A DNA stretch of 48,412 bases. It comes from Bradyrhizobium genosp. SA-3 (GTDB lineage: Bacteria > Pseudomonadota > Alphaproteobacteria > Rhizobiales > Xanthobacteraceae). Under the pieces are notes generated by a model. It made no database searches. It saw only the letters and a list, made by a program, of their open reading frames with translations, and was not told where the DNA came from. A program made the position numbers and the translations under genes. The DNA lies in NCBI RefSeq assembly GCF_004212635.1, contig NZ_PSRT01000064.1:1-48412 (forward strand). Reading direction: 5' to 3'. Shown here in pieces: positions 19,139 to 28,600 of the stretch; within the stretch, counting starts at the first letter, position 1, and each line of letters begins with the position of its first letter.

Positions 19139-19195
19139 GCGATCCACCCGAGCGCGATGCGCCGTAGCGTCGCCAGCTAACGAGTGATTCAGGAC

Positions 19196-20389
19196 ATGGC
19201 CAAATTCCGCACCCTCGACGACGTCGACGTGAAGGGCAAACGCGTATTGCTGCGTGTCGACCTCAACGTACCCATGGAGAATGGGCGCGTCAGCGACGCA
19301 ACGCGGCTTGAGCGCGTCGCACCGACCATCAGCGAGATCTCCGAGAAGGGCGGCAAGGTCATCCTGCTCGCGCATTTCGGCCGGCCGAAGGGCCGCGACG
19401 CCAAGGAATCGCTCAAGCCCGTCGCCGAAGCGCTGTCCAAGGTCGTGAAGAAGCCCGTTGCCTTCGCCGACGATTGCATCGGTGAGCCTGCGGCCACGGC
19501 CGTCGCCGGCTTGAAGGATGGCGACATCCTCTGCCTGGAGAACACCCGCTTCCACAAGGAAGAGGAAAAGAACGATCCGGCCTTCGTCGCGGAGCTGGCA
19601 AAGCTCGGCGACATCTGGGTCAATGACGCCTTCTCGGCCGCGCACCGCGCCCACGCTTCGACCGAAGGTCTCGGCCACAAGTTGCCGGCCTATGCCGGCC
19701 GCACCATGCAGGCCGAGCTCGACGCGCTGGAGAAGGCGCTGGGCTCGCCGACCAAACCGGTCATCGCGATCATCGGCGGCGCAAAAGTCTCGACCAAGAT
19801 CGATCTGCTCGAAAACCTCGTGAACAAGGTCGACGCGCTCGTGATCGGCGGCGGCATGGCCAACACCTTCCTGCACGCCCAGGGCGTCGCGGTCGGCAAG
19901 TCGCTGGCCGAAAAGGATCTCGCCGCCACCGCGCTGCGCATCATGGAGAAGGCGAGCGCCGCCAATTGCGCGATCATCCTCCCCGTCGACGCCACCGTCG
20001 CCTACCATTTCGCCGCCAATGCGCCGTCGCATGCCTATGGGCTCGACGCGATCCCCGCCGACGGCATGATCCTCGACGTCGGCCCGCAATCGGTCGCGCG
20101 CGTCCACGCCGCGATCGACGACGCCGCGACGCTGGTCTGGAACGGACCGCTGGGCGCCTTCGAGATGCAGCCGTTCGACCGCGGCACGGTCGCGGCCGCC
20201 AGGCACGCCGCCGAGCGCACCAAGGACAAGAAGCTGATCTCGATCGCCGGTGGCGGCGACACCGTCGCCGCGCTCAACCAGGCCGGCGTCGCCGGCAGTT
20301 TCACCTATGTCTCGACCGCCGGTGGCGCGTTCCTTGAATGGATGGAAGGCAAGCCCTTGCCCGGCGTCGAGGTGCTGCGCGTCAGTTAA
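19196..20389 (+). CDS. pgk: Phosphoglycerate kinase
   Basis: 397 residues from ATG 19196 (MAKFRTLDDVDVKGK, the typical start); a GTG at 19184 would add four residues. It interconverts 1,3-bisphosphoglycerate and 3-phosphoglycerate with ATP. The signature RVLLRVDLNVPMENG, substrate-binding arginine regions (LLAHFGRPKGR, LENTRFHKEEEKNDP), the hinge region and the nucleotide-binding C-terminal part (VIGGGMANTFL, VWNGPLGAFEMQPF, SIAGGGDTVAAL) are all present. 167 bases separate it from gap, with the long inverted repeat between; fba follows after 56 bases. Confidence 0.97.
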   Translation: MAKFRTLDDVDVKGKRVLLRVDLNVPMENGRVSDATRLERVAPTISEISEKGGKVILLAHFGRPKGRDAKESLKPVAEALSKVVKKPVAFADDCIGEPAATAVAGLKDGDILCLENTRFHKEEEKNDPAFVAELAKLGDIWVNDAFSAAHRAHASTEGLGHKLPAYAGRTMQAELDALEKALGSPTKPVIAIIGGAKVSTKIDLLENLVNKVDALVIGGGMANTFLHAQGVAVGKSLAEKDLAATALRIMEKASAANCAIILPVDATVAYHFAANAPSHAYGLDAIPADGMILDVGPQSVARVHAAIDDAATLVWNGPLGAFEMQPFDRGTVAAARHAAERTKDKKLISIAGGGDTVAALNQAGVAGSFTYVSTAGGAFLEWMEGKPLPGVEVLRVS

Positions 20390-20445
20390 GCTTAAGTCGG
20401 CAAACATTGAGCGGCCTTGCAGGCCCAAACGGGAGAAAAAGACAG

Positions 20446-21513
20446 ATGGCTCGGATCACGTTACGTCAATTGCTCGACCACGCGGCGGAGAACGATTACG
20501 GCGTACCGGCCTTCAACATCAATAACATGGAGCAGGCGCTGGCGATCATGGACGCGGCCAACCAGGTCGACGCGCCCGTCATCATCCAGGCCTCGCGCGG
20601 TGCGCGCTCCTACGCCAACGACGTCATGCTCAAGCACATGATGGATGCGGTGACCGAGATCTATCCGCACATTCCGGTCTGCGTGCATCTCGACCACGGC
20701 AACGAGCCGGCGACCTGCATGACCGCGATCCAGTCCGGCTTCACCTCGGTGATGATGGACGGCTCGCTCAAGGCCGACGGCAAGACCCCCGGCGACTGGG
20801 GCTACAATGTCGGCGTCACCAAGACCGTGACCGACATGGCCCATCTCGGCGGCATCTCGGTGGAAGGCGAACTCGGCGTGCTCGGCTCGCTCGAGACCGG
20901 CATGGGCGACAAGGAAGACGGCCACGGTGCCGAAGGCAAGCTCAGCCACGACCAGCTGCTGACCAATCCGGACGAGGCCGTGAAGTTCGTGCAAGAGACC
21001 AAGGTCGACGCGCTCGCGATCGCGATGGGGACTTCTCACGGTGCTTACAAATTTACCCGCAAGCCCGACGGCGACATCCTCGCCATGAACGTGATCGAGG
21101 AGATCCACCGCAAGCTGCCGAACACGCATCTCGTGATGCATGGTTCGTCCTCGGTGCCGCAGGACCTCCAGGACATCATCAATAGCTATGGCGGCAAGAT
21201 GAAGCCGACCTGGGGCGTGCCGGTCGCCGAGATCCAGCGCGGCATCAAGAACGGCGTGCGCAAGATCAACATCGACACCGACAACCGCATGGCGATGACC
21301 GGCCAGATCCGGAAAGTGCTCAAGGACAATCCGGAAGAGTTCGATCCGCGCAAGTACCTGAAGCCGGCGATGGAGGCGATGACCAAGCTGTGCAAGCAGC
21401 GGCTCCAGGAGTTCAATACCGCCGGCCAGGCCTCGAAGATCAAGAAAGTCCTGACCACCGCCGAGATGGCCAAGCGCTATGCCAAGGGCGAGCTCGACCC
21501 CCGCGTCGCATAG
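20446..21513 (+). CDS. Class II fructose-bisphosphate aldolase (zinc-dependent)
   Basis: 355 residues from ATG 20446, with GGGAG about 11 bases upstream. It cleaves or forms fructose 1,6-bisphosphate, and in Calvin-cycle bacteria (CbbA type) often sedoheptulose 1,7-bisphosphate as well. Metal and catalytic motifs: VPAFNINNMEQ, VCVHLDHGNEPA (zinc His and catalytic Asp), GGISVEGELGVLG, AIAMGTSHGAYKF, LVMHGSSSVP and INIDTDNRMAMTG. The length fits the CbbA/Fba subtype. It follows pgk closely, and a class I aldolase with unrelated chemistry lies 268 bases downstream. Confidence 0.96.
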   Translation: MARITLRQLLDHAAENDYGVPAFNINNMEQALAIMDAANQVDAPVIIQASRGARSYANDVMLKHMMDAVTEIYPHIPVCVHLDHGNEPATCMTAIQSGFTSVMMDGSLKADGKTPGDWGYNVGVTKTVTDMAHLGGISVEGELGVLGSLETGMGDKEDGHGAEGKLSHDQLLTNPDEAVKFVQETKVDALAIAMGTSHGAYKFTRKPDGDILAMNVIEEIHRKLPNTHLVMHGSSSVPQDLQDIINSYGGKMKPTWGVPVAEIQRGIKNGVRKINIDTDNRMAMTGQIRKVLKDNPEEFDPRKYLKPAMEAMTKLCKQRLQEFNTAGQASKIKKVLTTAEMAKRYAKGELDPRVA

Positions 21514-21575
21514 CGATCCCCGCGTCGCGTAAGCGATCGCGCGGTGGCGTAAGGACCGCCGCAGGCACCTTCTCC

Positions 21576-21680
21576 CGTCATTCCGGGGCGCGCGGAGCGC
21601 GAGCCCGGAATCCATGGTGCCACCATCGGCGCGGATCAATGGAATCCGGGCTCGCGCCAAGGGGCGCGCCCCGGAATGAC
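21576..21680. repeat. Palindromic repeat family C, copy 1
   Basis: Arms CGTCATTCCGGGGCGCGCGG and GGCGCGCCCCGGAATGAC with inner GAGCCCGGAATCCATGG / AATGGAATCCGGGCTCG. A second, inserted copy lies at 25478-25604. It separates the two aldolase genes. Confidence 0.88.
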
Positions 21681-21781
21681 CGGTCCCCCCCTTTACCCTG
21701 CGACGAACGTTAACTCGGCAATTGCCCGAGAACGGTCTATTTTCACAGGCAAGGGCAGAATCGTTTTGGGAGGACCTCTCG

Positions 21782-22807
21782 ATGAATCTGACTGAGCTCA
21801 ACAGGGTCGCGACCGCCATGGTCGCAACCGGCAAGGGCATCCTTGCCGCCGACGAATCCTCCGGCACCATCAAGAAGCGTTTCGACGCGATCGGTGTCGA
21901 ATCGACCGAAGCGAACCGCCGCGATTATCGCGAGATGCTGTTCCGCTCCAAGGAGGCCATGAGCCAGTACATCTCCGGGGTAATCCTCTACGACGAGACG
22001 ATCTGGCAGGATGCCAAGGACGGCACGCCGCTGATCAGGCTGATCGAGGAGACCGGCGCCATTCCCGGCATCAAGGTCGACGAAGGCACCCAAGCCCTGC
22101 CGATGTGCCCGGGCGAGCTTGTGACCGTCGGGCTCGATAAGCTCGCCGAGCGCCTGAAGAAATATTACGAGCGCGGCGCGCGCTTCGCCAAATGGCGCGC
22201 GGTGATCGACATCGGTAGCGGCATCCCCTCGATGACGGCGATCAACGTCAACGCGCATGCGCTGGCGCGCTACGCGGCGCTGTGCCAGGCGGCACAGATC
22301 GTGCCGATCGTCGAGCCCGAGGTGCTGATGGATGGTGATCACGACATCGAGCGCTGCTATGAGGTGACGCAGCGCGTGCTCAACAAGACGTTCCAGGAAT
22401 TGCGCGTGCAGCGCGTCGCGTTCGAAGGCATGGTGCTGAAGCCGAACATGGCGATCTCAGGCAAGAAGTGCGCGAAGCAGGCTTCCGTCGAGGAAGTCGC
22501 GGAGAAGACAATCCGGCTGCTGAAGGCCTGCGTGCCGGCGGCGGTGCCGGGCATCGCCTTCCTCTCCGGCGGCCAGTCCGACGAGGAGGCGACCGCGCAT
22601 CTCAACGCCATGCACAAGCTCGGCCCGCTGCCCTGGGGCCTGACCTTCTCCTACGGCCGCGCGCTGCAGGCCGCGCCGCAGAAGGCCTGGTCCGGCAAGG
22701 CCGAGAACGTCGCGGCCGGGCAGCGTGCCTTCAGCCACCGCGCGCGGATGAACGGCCTCGCGTCCAAGGGCGAATGGCAAAGCAGCCTGGAAAAGAAGGC
22801 GGCCTAG
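21782..22807 (+). CDS. Class I fructose-bisphosphate aldolase
   Basis: 341 residues from ATG 21782, preceded by GGGAGGACC at good spacing (the frame is open from 21722 but without an RBS there). It catalyses the same overall reaction as class II enzymes through a lysine Schiff base. Signatures: GKGILAADESSGTIKKRF at the start, GIKVDEGTQALP, IVEPEVLMDGDHD, the FEGMVLKPNM segment with the Schiff-base Lys, FLSGGQSDEEAT and LTFSYGRALQ. It is of the animal/plant-like type rather than the DhnA type. Its own start region and the repeat upstream suggest separate control from the class II gene. Confidence 0.96.
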   Translation: MNLTELNRVATAMVATGKGILAADESSGTIKKRFDAIGVESTEANRRDYREMLFRSKEAMSQYISGVILYDETIWQDAKDGTPLIRLIEETGAIPGIKVDEGTQALPMCPGELVTVGLDKLAERLKKYYERGARFAKWRAVIDIGSGIPSMTAINVNAHALARYAALCQAAQIVPIVEPEVLMDGDHDIERCYEVTQRVLNKTFQELRVQRVAFEGMVLKPNMAISGKKCAKQASVEEVAEKTIRLLKACVPAAVPGIAFLSGGQSDEEATAHLNAMHKLGPLPWGLTFSYGRALQAAPQKAWSGKAENVAAGQRAFSHRARMNGLASKGEWQSSLEKKAA

Positions 22808-22810
22808 ATC

Positions 22811-23485
22811 TTGTCGAACAAATCGCCTCCGCCGCGCCCGGCGCCGCGTCTCTATCTCGCGACGCCTGTTGTCGATGATCCAGCATCGCTCGTCGCCGAG
22901 CTGCCTGCCCTGCTCGCCTCTGCCGATGTCGCGGCCGTGCTGCTGCGGCTGAAGGAGACCGACCAGCGCACGATGATCTCGCGCATCAAGGCCTTCGCGC
23001 CGCCGGTGCAGAAGGCGGGCGCCGCGCTGCTGATCGACGGCCATGCCGAACTGGTGGCGCGCGGCGGCGCCGATGGTGCGCATCTCACGGGCCTTGCCGC
23101 GCTGGAAGAGGCGGCGCCCTCACTCAAGCCGGATCGCATCGCCGGCGTCGGCGGGCTCGCCACGCGCCACGATTCCATGAGCGCGGGCGAGATGGGCGCC
23201 GACTACGTGCTGTTCGGCGAGCCCGACGCCAACGGCCAGCGGCCATCGTCGCAGGCGATCGCCGAGCGGCTGGACTGGTGGGCCGAGCTGTTCGAGCCGC
23301 CCTGCGTCGGCTTTGCCACCTCGTTGGAAGAGGCCTACGATTTCGCCGCCAGCGGCGCTGATTTCGTGCTGGCCGGCGAGTTCATCTGGGCCGATCCGCG
23401 CGGGCCCAAGGCCGCGCTGGTCGAGGCCGATGCTGCAATCAAGAAGGCCCATGCGACGGCGCCGGCTGGCCAGGAGCACGGCTAG
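22811..23485 (+). CDS. ThiE/TenI-like protein
   Basis: 224 residues from TTG 22811, only 3 bases after the class I aldolase stop, so probably co-transcribed with it. The pattern is a TIM barrel of the thiamine-phosphate synthase family: PRLYLATP, VLLRLKETD, GAALLIDGHAELVARGGADGAHL, DRIAGVGGLATRHDSMSAGEMGADYVLFG. The family's usual pyrophosphate-binding GPxFxTxTK-type loop is not seen; here the equivalent is FGEPDANGQRPS. It may therefore not be a thiamine synthase but a related protein of unknown function. Annotation as thiamine phosphate synthase should be treated with care. Confidence 0.75.
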   Translation: MSNKSPPPRPAPRLYLATPVVDDPASLVAELPALLASADVAAVLLRLKETDQRTMISRIKAFAPPVQKAGAALLIDGHAELVARGGADGAHLTGLAALEEAAPSLKPDRIAGVGGLATRHDSMSAGEMGADYVLFGEPDANGQRPSSQAIAERLDWWAELFEPPCVGFATSLEEAYDFAASGADFVLAGEFIWADPRGPKAALVEADAAIKKAHATAPAGQEHG

Positions 23486-23493
23486 CGCCCGAC

Positions 23494-24576
23494 ATGAAGC
23501 TCCCGCGCATCACCATTTTGGCCACGCTGCTGCTGACGGTGCCCGCGGCCGCGCAGCTCCAGATCACCCCGCCGGCCACGACGCCGAGCGCGGCACCTGA
23601 GAAACCGAAGCCGAAGCCGCACGCGCTCACCAACAAGAAGGAGGCCGCACCGGCACCGAAGCCTTCGGCCTCGCCCAAGCCGGCCCCCTCCTCCAAGCCG
23701 GCCCCGGCCGCGACCGTGATCCCCGCGCCGCCGACCGACAATTCCAACGTCGATCTGGTGTTCGGCGCCTATCAGCGCGGGCAGTACAAGACGGCGTTCG
23801 AGCTCGCCACCGCCCGCGCGCAAGGAGGCGATCCCAAGGCGATGACCATGCTCGGCGAGCTCTATTCCAATGCCATGGGCATTCGCCGCGACTACGCCAA
23901 GGCGCAGGAATGGTACAAGCGCGCCGCGGATGCCGGCGACCGCGAGGCGATGTTCGCGCTCGCCATGCTGCGTATGTCCGGCCGCGGCGGCCCGGTCGAC
24001 AAGGGCGAAGCGGTGAAGCTGATGGCCTCTGCCGCCAAGCTCGGCGAGCCCAAGGCGGCCTATAACCTCGCTTTGCTGAATCTCGACGGCCAGACCCTGC
24101 CGCAGGACGTCAAGCGTTCCGCCGAGCTGTTGCGCCAGGCCGCCGATGCCGGCCTGCCCGAGGCGCAATACGCGCTTGCGACCTTCTACAAGGAGGGCAC
24201 CGGCGTGCCAAAGGATCCCGAGCGATCGGTGCGGCTGCTCCAGGCCGCCACGCTGGCCGACAATGTCGATGCCGAGGTCGAATACGCCATCGCGCTGTTC
24301 AACGGCACCGGCACGCCGAAGAACCAGCCGGCGGCTGTCGCGTTGCTCCGCAAGGCATCGCGTCAGGGCAGCGCGATCGCGCAGAATCGGCTGGCCTGGG
24401 TGCTGATCAACGGCATGGGCACGGCCGTGGACAAGGTCGAGGGCTTCAAATGGCACCTGGTGGCCAAGACCGCCGGCAAGGGCGACCCGGAGCTCGACAA
24501 GCAATTGTCCGATCTGCCGGCCGAGGACCGGGCCAAGGCGGAAGCCGCCGCAAAGAAATGGCTCGGGACCAAATGA
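23494..24576 (+). CDS. Secreted Sel1-repeat (TPR-like) protein
   Basis: 360 residues from ATG 23494. A signal peptide (MKLPRITILATLLLTVPAAAQ) is followed by a Pro/Lys/Ala-rich linker (about 25-85) and then Sel1-like repeats (about 90-330). These repeats have recurring KAxxWYKRAADAGD, KLMASAAKLGEPKAAYNLAL, LLRQAADAGLPEAQYALA and VRLLQAATLADNVDAEVEYA units. Such solenoids mediate protein contacts in the periplasm or envelope; no enzyme motif is seen. It lies 8 bases after the ThiE-like gene, in the same unit, and 84 bases before the inositol-monophosphatase gene. Confidence 0.87.
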   Translation: MKLPRITILATLLLTVPAAAQLQITPPATTPSAAPEKPKPKPHALTNKKEAAPAPKPSASPKPAPSSKPAPAATVIPAPPTDNSNVDLVFGAYQRGQYKTAFELATARAQGGDPKAMTMLGELYSNAMGIRRDYAKAQEWYKRAADAGDREAMFALAMLRMSGRGGPVDKGEAVKLMASAAKLGEPKAAYNLALLNLDGQTLPQDVKRSAELLRQAADAGLPEAQYALATFYKEGTGVPKDPERSVRLLQAATLADNVDAEVEYAIALFNGTGTPKNQPAAVALLRKASRQGSAIAQNRLAWVLINGMGTAVDKVEGFKWHLVAKTAGKGDPELDKQLSDLPAEDRAKAEAAAKKWLGTK

Positions 24577-24660
24577 CTTGACCTTGACGCCCTCGCAGGG
24601 CACCCCATCCCTCAAACAGGCGCGATTTCGCGCCATTTCCCCCGATCAAGACCAGAGCTC

Positions 24661-25451
24661 ATGCTGTACTCCGCAACTATCAATGTCATGGTCAAGGCCG
24701 CGCGCCGCGCCGGCCGCAGCCTCAAGCGCGATCTCGGCGAGATCGAGCATCTCCAGGTCTCGCTAAAGGGCCCGGCGAATTTCGTCTCGCTCGCCGACAA
24801 GCGCGCTGAAGAGATCCTCTACCAGGACCTCGCCAAGGCCCGGCCCGGCTACGGTTTCATCGGCGAAGAGGGCGGCACCCGCGAAGGCAGCGACAAGAGC
24901 CACACCTGGATCGTCGATCCCTTGGACGGCACCACCAACTTCCTGCACGGCATCCCGCAATTCGCGATCTCGATCGGCCTTGCGCGTGAGGGCACCGTCA
25001 TCGCGGGCGTGATCTACAATCCCGCCAATGACGAACTCTACATCGCCGAGCGCGGCAAGGGCGCTTTCCTCAACGACCAGCGGCTGCGCGTGGCCGGCCG
25101 CCGCCAGCTCAACGAATGCGTGGTGGCCTGCGGCCTGCCCCATATCGGCCGCGGCGACCACGACGAATTCCGCCGCGAGATGACCGCGATCCAGGACCGC
25201 GTCGCCGGCCTGCGCCGCTTCGGCGCCGCCTCGCTCGACCTCGCCTTCGTCGCCGCCGGCCGTCTCGACGGCTATTGGGAACGGAATCTGTCACCCTGGG
25301 ACATCGCGCCGGCCAGATCATGGTGAAGGAAGCCGGCGGCACCGTGAGCGACATCAACACGCCCGGCGATGCGCTGACGACGGGGCACGTGGTGTGCGGC
25401 AACGAGTTCGTGCACGGAGAGCTGGTGAAGATTCTGCGGAAGGCGGCGTAA
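24661..25451 (+). pseudogene. Inositol-1-monophosphatase (SuhB-like), frameshifted
   Basis: The first 216 or so codons give an intact SuhB-type phosphatase: IGEEGG (metal Glu), the WIVDPLDGTTNFLHG motif with the metal-binding Asp pair, and NLSPWDIAP near the C-terminus. The frame then closes at 25326. The next frame continues exactly where the family continues (GQIMVKEAGGTVSDINTPG to VKILRKAA, stop at 25451). A single missing G in GCGGCCGGCC near 25308-25310 (here GCGCCGGCC) restores a 263-residue enzyme. Either the gene is broken, losing about 47 C-terminal residues, or this is a sequencing error in a GC run. It normally hydrolyses myo-inositol phosphates; in E. coli SuhB also acts in antitermination. 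Confidence 0.88.
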
Positions 25452-25477
25452 GGCGGAAGCTCGCGCTTCACACTCGC

Positions 25478-25604
25478 CGTCATTCCGGGACGCGCCTCTT
25501 GGCGCGGGCCCGGAATCCATTCATCGACTGTGATTGCGGTCCGATGGATTCTCAGATGCGCAATTGCGCATCATAGCTCGCGCTACGCGCGCCCCGGAAT
25601 GACG
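25478..25604. repeat. Palindromic repeat family C, copy 2, with nested palindrome
   Basis: Arms CGTCATTCCGGGACGCGCC and GGCCCGGAATCC as in 21576-21680, closing with CGCCCCGGAATGACG. The 3' arm is interrupted around 25555-25570 by ATGCGCAATTGCGCAT, a perfect palindrome that also interrupts family B at 44431-44446. Confidence 0.85.
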
Positions 25605-25614
25605 GAAAAGTGCA

Positions 25615-28600
25615 TCAGTGGCCCGTGTGTGCCGGCGCCGGCGGCCCGTAGGCCTCGCCTTCCTTCGCCACCTTCGGCTCCCGATCCCTGCCCAGCACGC
25701 GCTGTACCGAGACGAAGAACACCGGCACCATCAAGAGCGCCAGGACCACCACCGCGATCATGCCGCCCATCACGACGCTGCCGAGCGCTTGCTGGCTGGC
25801 GCCGCCGGCGCCGTGGGCGATCGCCATCGGCAGCACGCCGCAGATGAAGGCAAGGCCAGTCATCAGGATCGGGCGGAAGCGCAGCCGGCAGGCCTCGATG
25901 GTGGCTTCCACCAGCGGCTTGCCCTCCTTGCGCAGATCTTTCGCGAACTCGATGATCAGGATCGCGTCCTTTGCCGCGAGGCCGATGATGGTGATCAGGC
26001 CGACGGTGAAATAGACGTCGTTGGGCAGGCCCCGCAGCATCGCCGCGCTCACTGCCCCGACGATGCCGAGCGGCACGGTCAGCAGCACCGCGAGCGGAAT
26101 GGTCCAGCTTTCATAGAGTGCGGCAAGGCACAGGAACACCACGAACACCGACAGCGCCAGCAGGAACGGCGCCTGCGAGCCCGAGAGCTTCTCCTGGAGC
26201 GACTGCCCCGTCCATTCATAGCCGAAGCCGCGCGGCAATCGGCCGGCGAGCCGCTCCATCTCGGCGATCGCGTCGCCCGAGGTGAAGCCGGGTTTGGCTT
26301 CACCGGAGATGCGCACCGCCGGATAGTAGTTGAAGCCGGCGATCTGCGTCGGCCCGCGCGCCCATTCCACCGTGGCGAAGGAGGAGAACGGCACCAGCTG
26401 ACCGCGGCTGTTCTTGACGTTGTAGTTGAGGATATCCTCGGTCCGCATGCGGTCGCGGCTATCTGCCTGCACCACGACGCGCTGCATGCGGCCGCGGTTC
26501 GGGAAGTCGTTGATGTAGTTCGAGCCGAGATTGGTCGAGATCGTGTTGTTGATGTCCTCGAAGGTGACGCCGAAGGCGCCGGCCTTCTCGCGGTCGATCA
26601 CAAGATTGACCACGCCGGCCTCGGGCAGGCCTTCGATATAGACCTTCTGCAGCACCGGGCTCGCATTGGCCTCCGCGATCAGCTGGTCAGCGGCGCGCAT
26701 GAGCGCCGGATATCCCTTCTGGCCGCGGTCCTGGAGGCGGAACGAGAAGCCCGAGGAATTGCCGAGATTGTCGATCGGCGGCGGCTGGAGCGCGGAGATC
26801 TTGGCATCGCGGATCGACGACGACAGATCGCGGTTGATGTCGTTGACGATCGCCGCGGCGGAATCCTTCGGCCCGCGCTCGGACCAGTCCTTCAAGGTGA
26901 TGAAGGCCTGCGCGGTGTTCATGCCCTGGCCGGAGAAGCTGAAGCCGGTGAGGAAAGTGACGTTGTCGACACCGGGCCGCTGCGCCAGGTATTTTTCCAC
27001 CTTCTCGATCACCGCCTCGGTGCGGGCATAGGACGAATCCGACGGCGTCTGTACGTCGGTGGTGACGAAGCCCTGGTCGTCGACGGGCAGGAAGCCGCCA
27101 GGCAGATTGACGAAGGCCCAGGACAGACCGGCCAGCAGCGCGACATAGACCAGCATCAGGCGGCCGGTGCGCTTCAGCGAGAAGCCGACGGTTCGGGAAT
27201 AGCCCTCCTTGCCGCCTTCGAGCACGCGGTTGAACCAGCCGAACACGCCTCTCTTCGCGTGACCGTGGCCGGCCGCGACGGGCTTGAGCAGGGTCGCGCA
27301 CAGCGCGGGCGTCAGCGACAGCGCCAGGAAGGCGGAGAAGCCGATCGCCGCGACCATGGTCACGGAGAACTGGCGGTAGATGATGCCGACCGAGCCCGGG
27401 AAGAACGCCATCGGCACGAACACCGCCATCAGCACCAAGGTGATGCCGATGATGGCGCCGGTGATCTGCGACATCGCCTTGCGCGTCGCCTCCTTCGGCG
27501 GCAGGCCTTCCTCGGCCATGATGCGCTCGACGTTCTCGACCACGACGATGGCGTCGTCGACGAGGATGCCGACCGCAAGCACCATGCCGAACATCGAGAG
27601 CATGTTGATGGAGTAGCCGGCGAGCAGCAGCGTGGAACAGGCCCCTAACAGCGCCACCGGCACCACGATGGTCGGAATGATGGTGTAGCGGATGTTCTGG
27701 AGGAACAAGAACATCACCACGAACACCAGCACCACGGCCTCGACCAGCGTCGACAGCACCTTCTTGATCGAAGCCTCGACCACGGGAGTGATGTTGTAGG
27801 GAATCTCGTAGGTGATGTTGGCCGGGAAGAAGCGCGACAGCTCCTTCATCTTCTCTTCGACGGCACTCGCGGTCGCCAGCGCATTGCCGGTCGGCGACAT
27901 CAGCACGGACAGACCGGCGGTCGGCTTGCCGTCGAGGCGCGTGTTGAACTGGTAGCTGAGGCCGCCGACCTCGATGCGCGCGACGTCGCGCAGGCGCACG
28001 GTCGAACCGTCGGCGTTGGCGCGCAAGATGATGGCGCCGAACTCGTCCGGGGACGAGAGCTGGCCCTTGACCAGCACCAGCGAGGAGGTGCGTTGGCTCG
28101 ACGTCGACGGCTCGGCGCCGATGCTGCCCGAGGCGACCTGCGCGTTCTGCGCGGCGATGGCCTTGTTGACGTCGTCGGCGGTCAGCCCATAGCCGACCAG
28201 CTTGGCCGGATCGACCCAGACGCGCAAGCTGCGCTCGGTCGAGTAGAGCGTGGCGCGGCCGACACCGGGAATGCGGCGGATCTCGCCCAGCACGTTGCGG
28301 ATCATGAAGTCGCCGAGGCCGACCTCGTCGAGGCTGCCGTCGGTCGAGTTCAGCGTGATGATCTGAAGCACCGCGCTGGAGGCTTCCTCGATCAGGATGC
28401 CCTGCTGCATCACCGCGCGCGGCAGGCGCGCCTCGACGCGCTTGATGCGGTTCTGCACCTCGACCGAGGCGGCGCTGGTATCGGTGCCCGGCTGGAAGTT
28501 GGCGATGATCTCGACCTGGCCGAGCGAATCGCTGGTCGATTCGAAATTGAGGATGCCGGAGGCGCCGTTGAGCTCCTCCTCGATCAGTCGCGTGACGCTG

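Noticed and set aside
25618..27648. 676-codon open frame opposite the efflux permease
   Set aside because: His/Asp/Arg/Gln-rich shadow of a clear RND permease; no family pattern.
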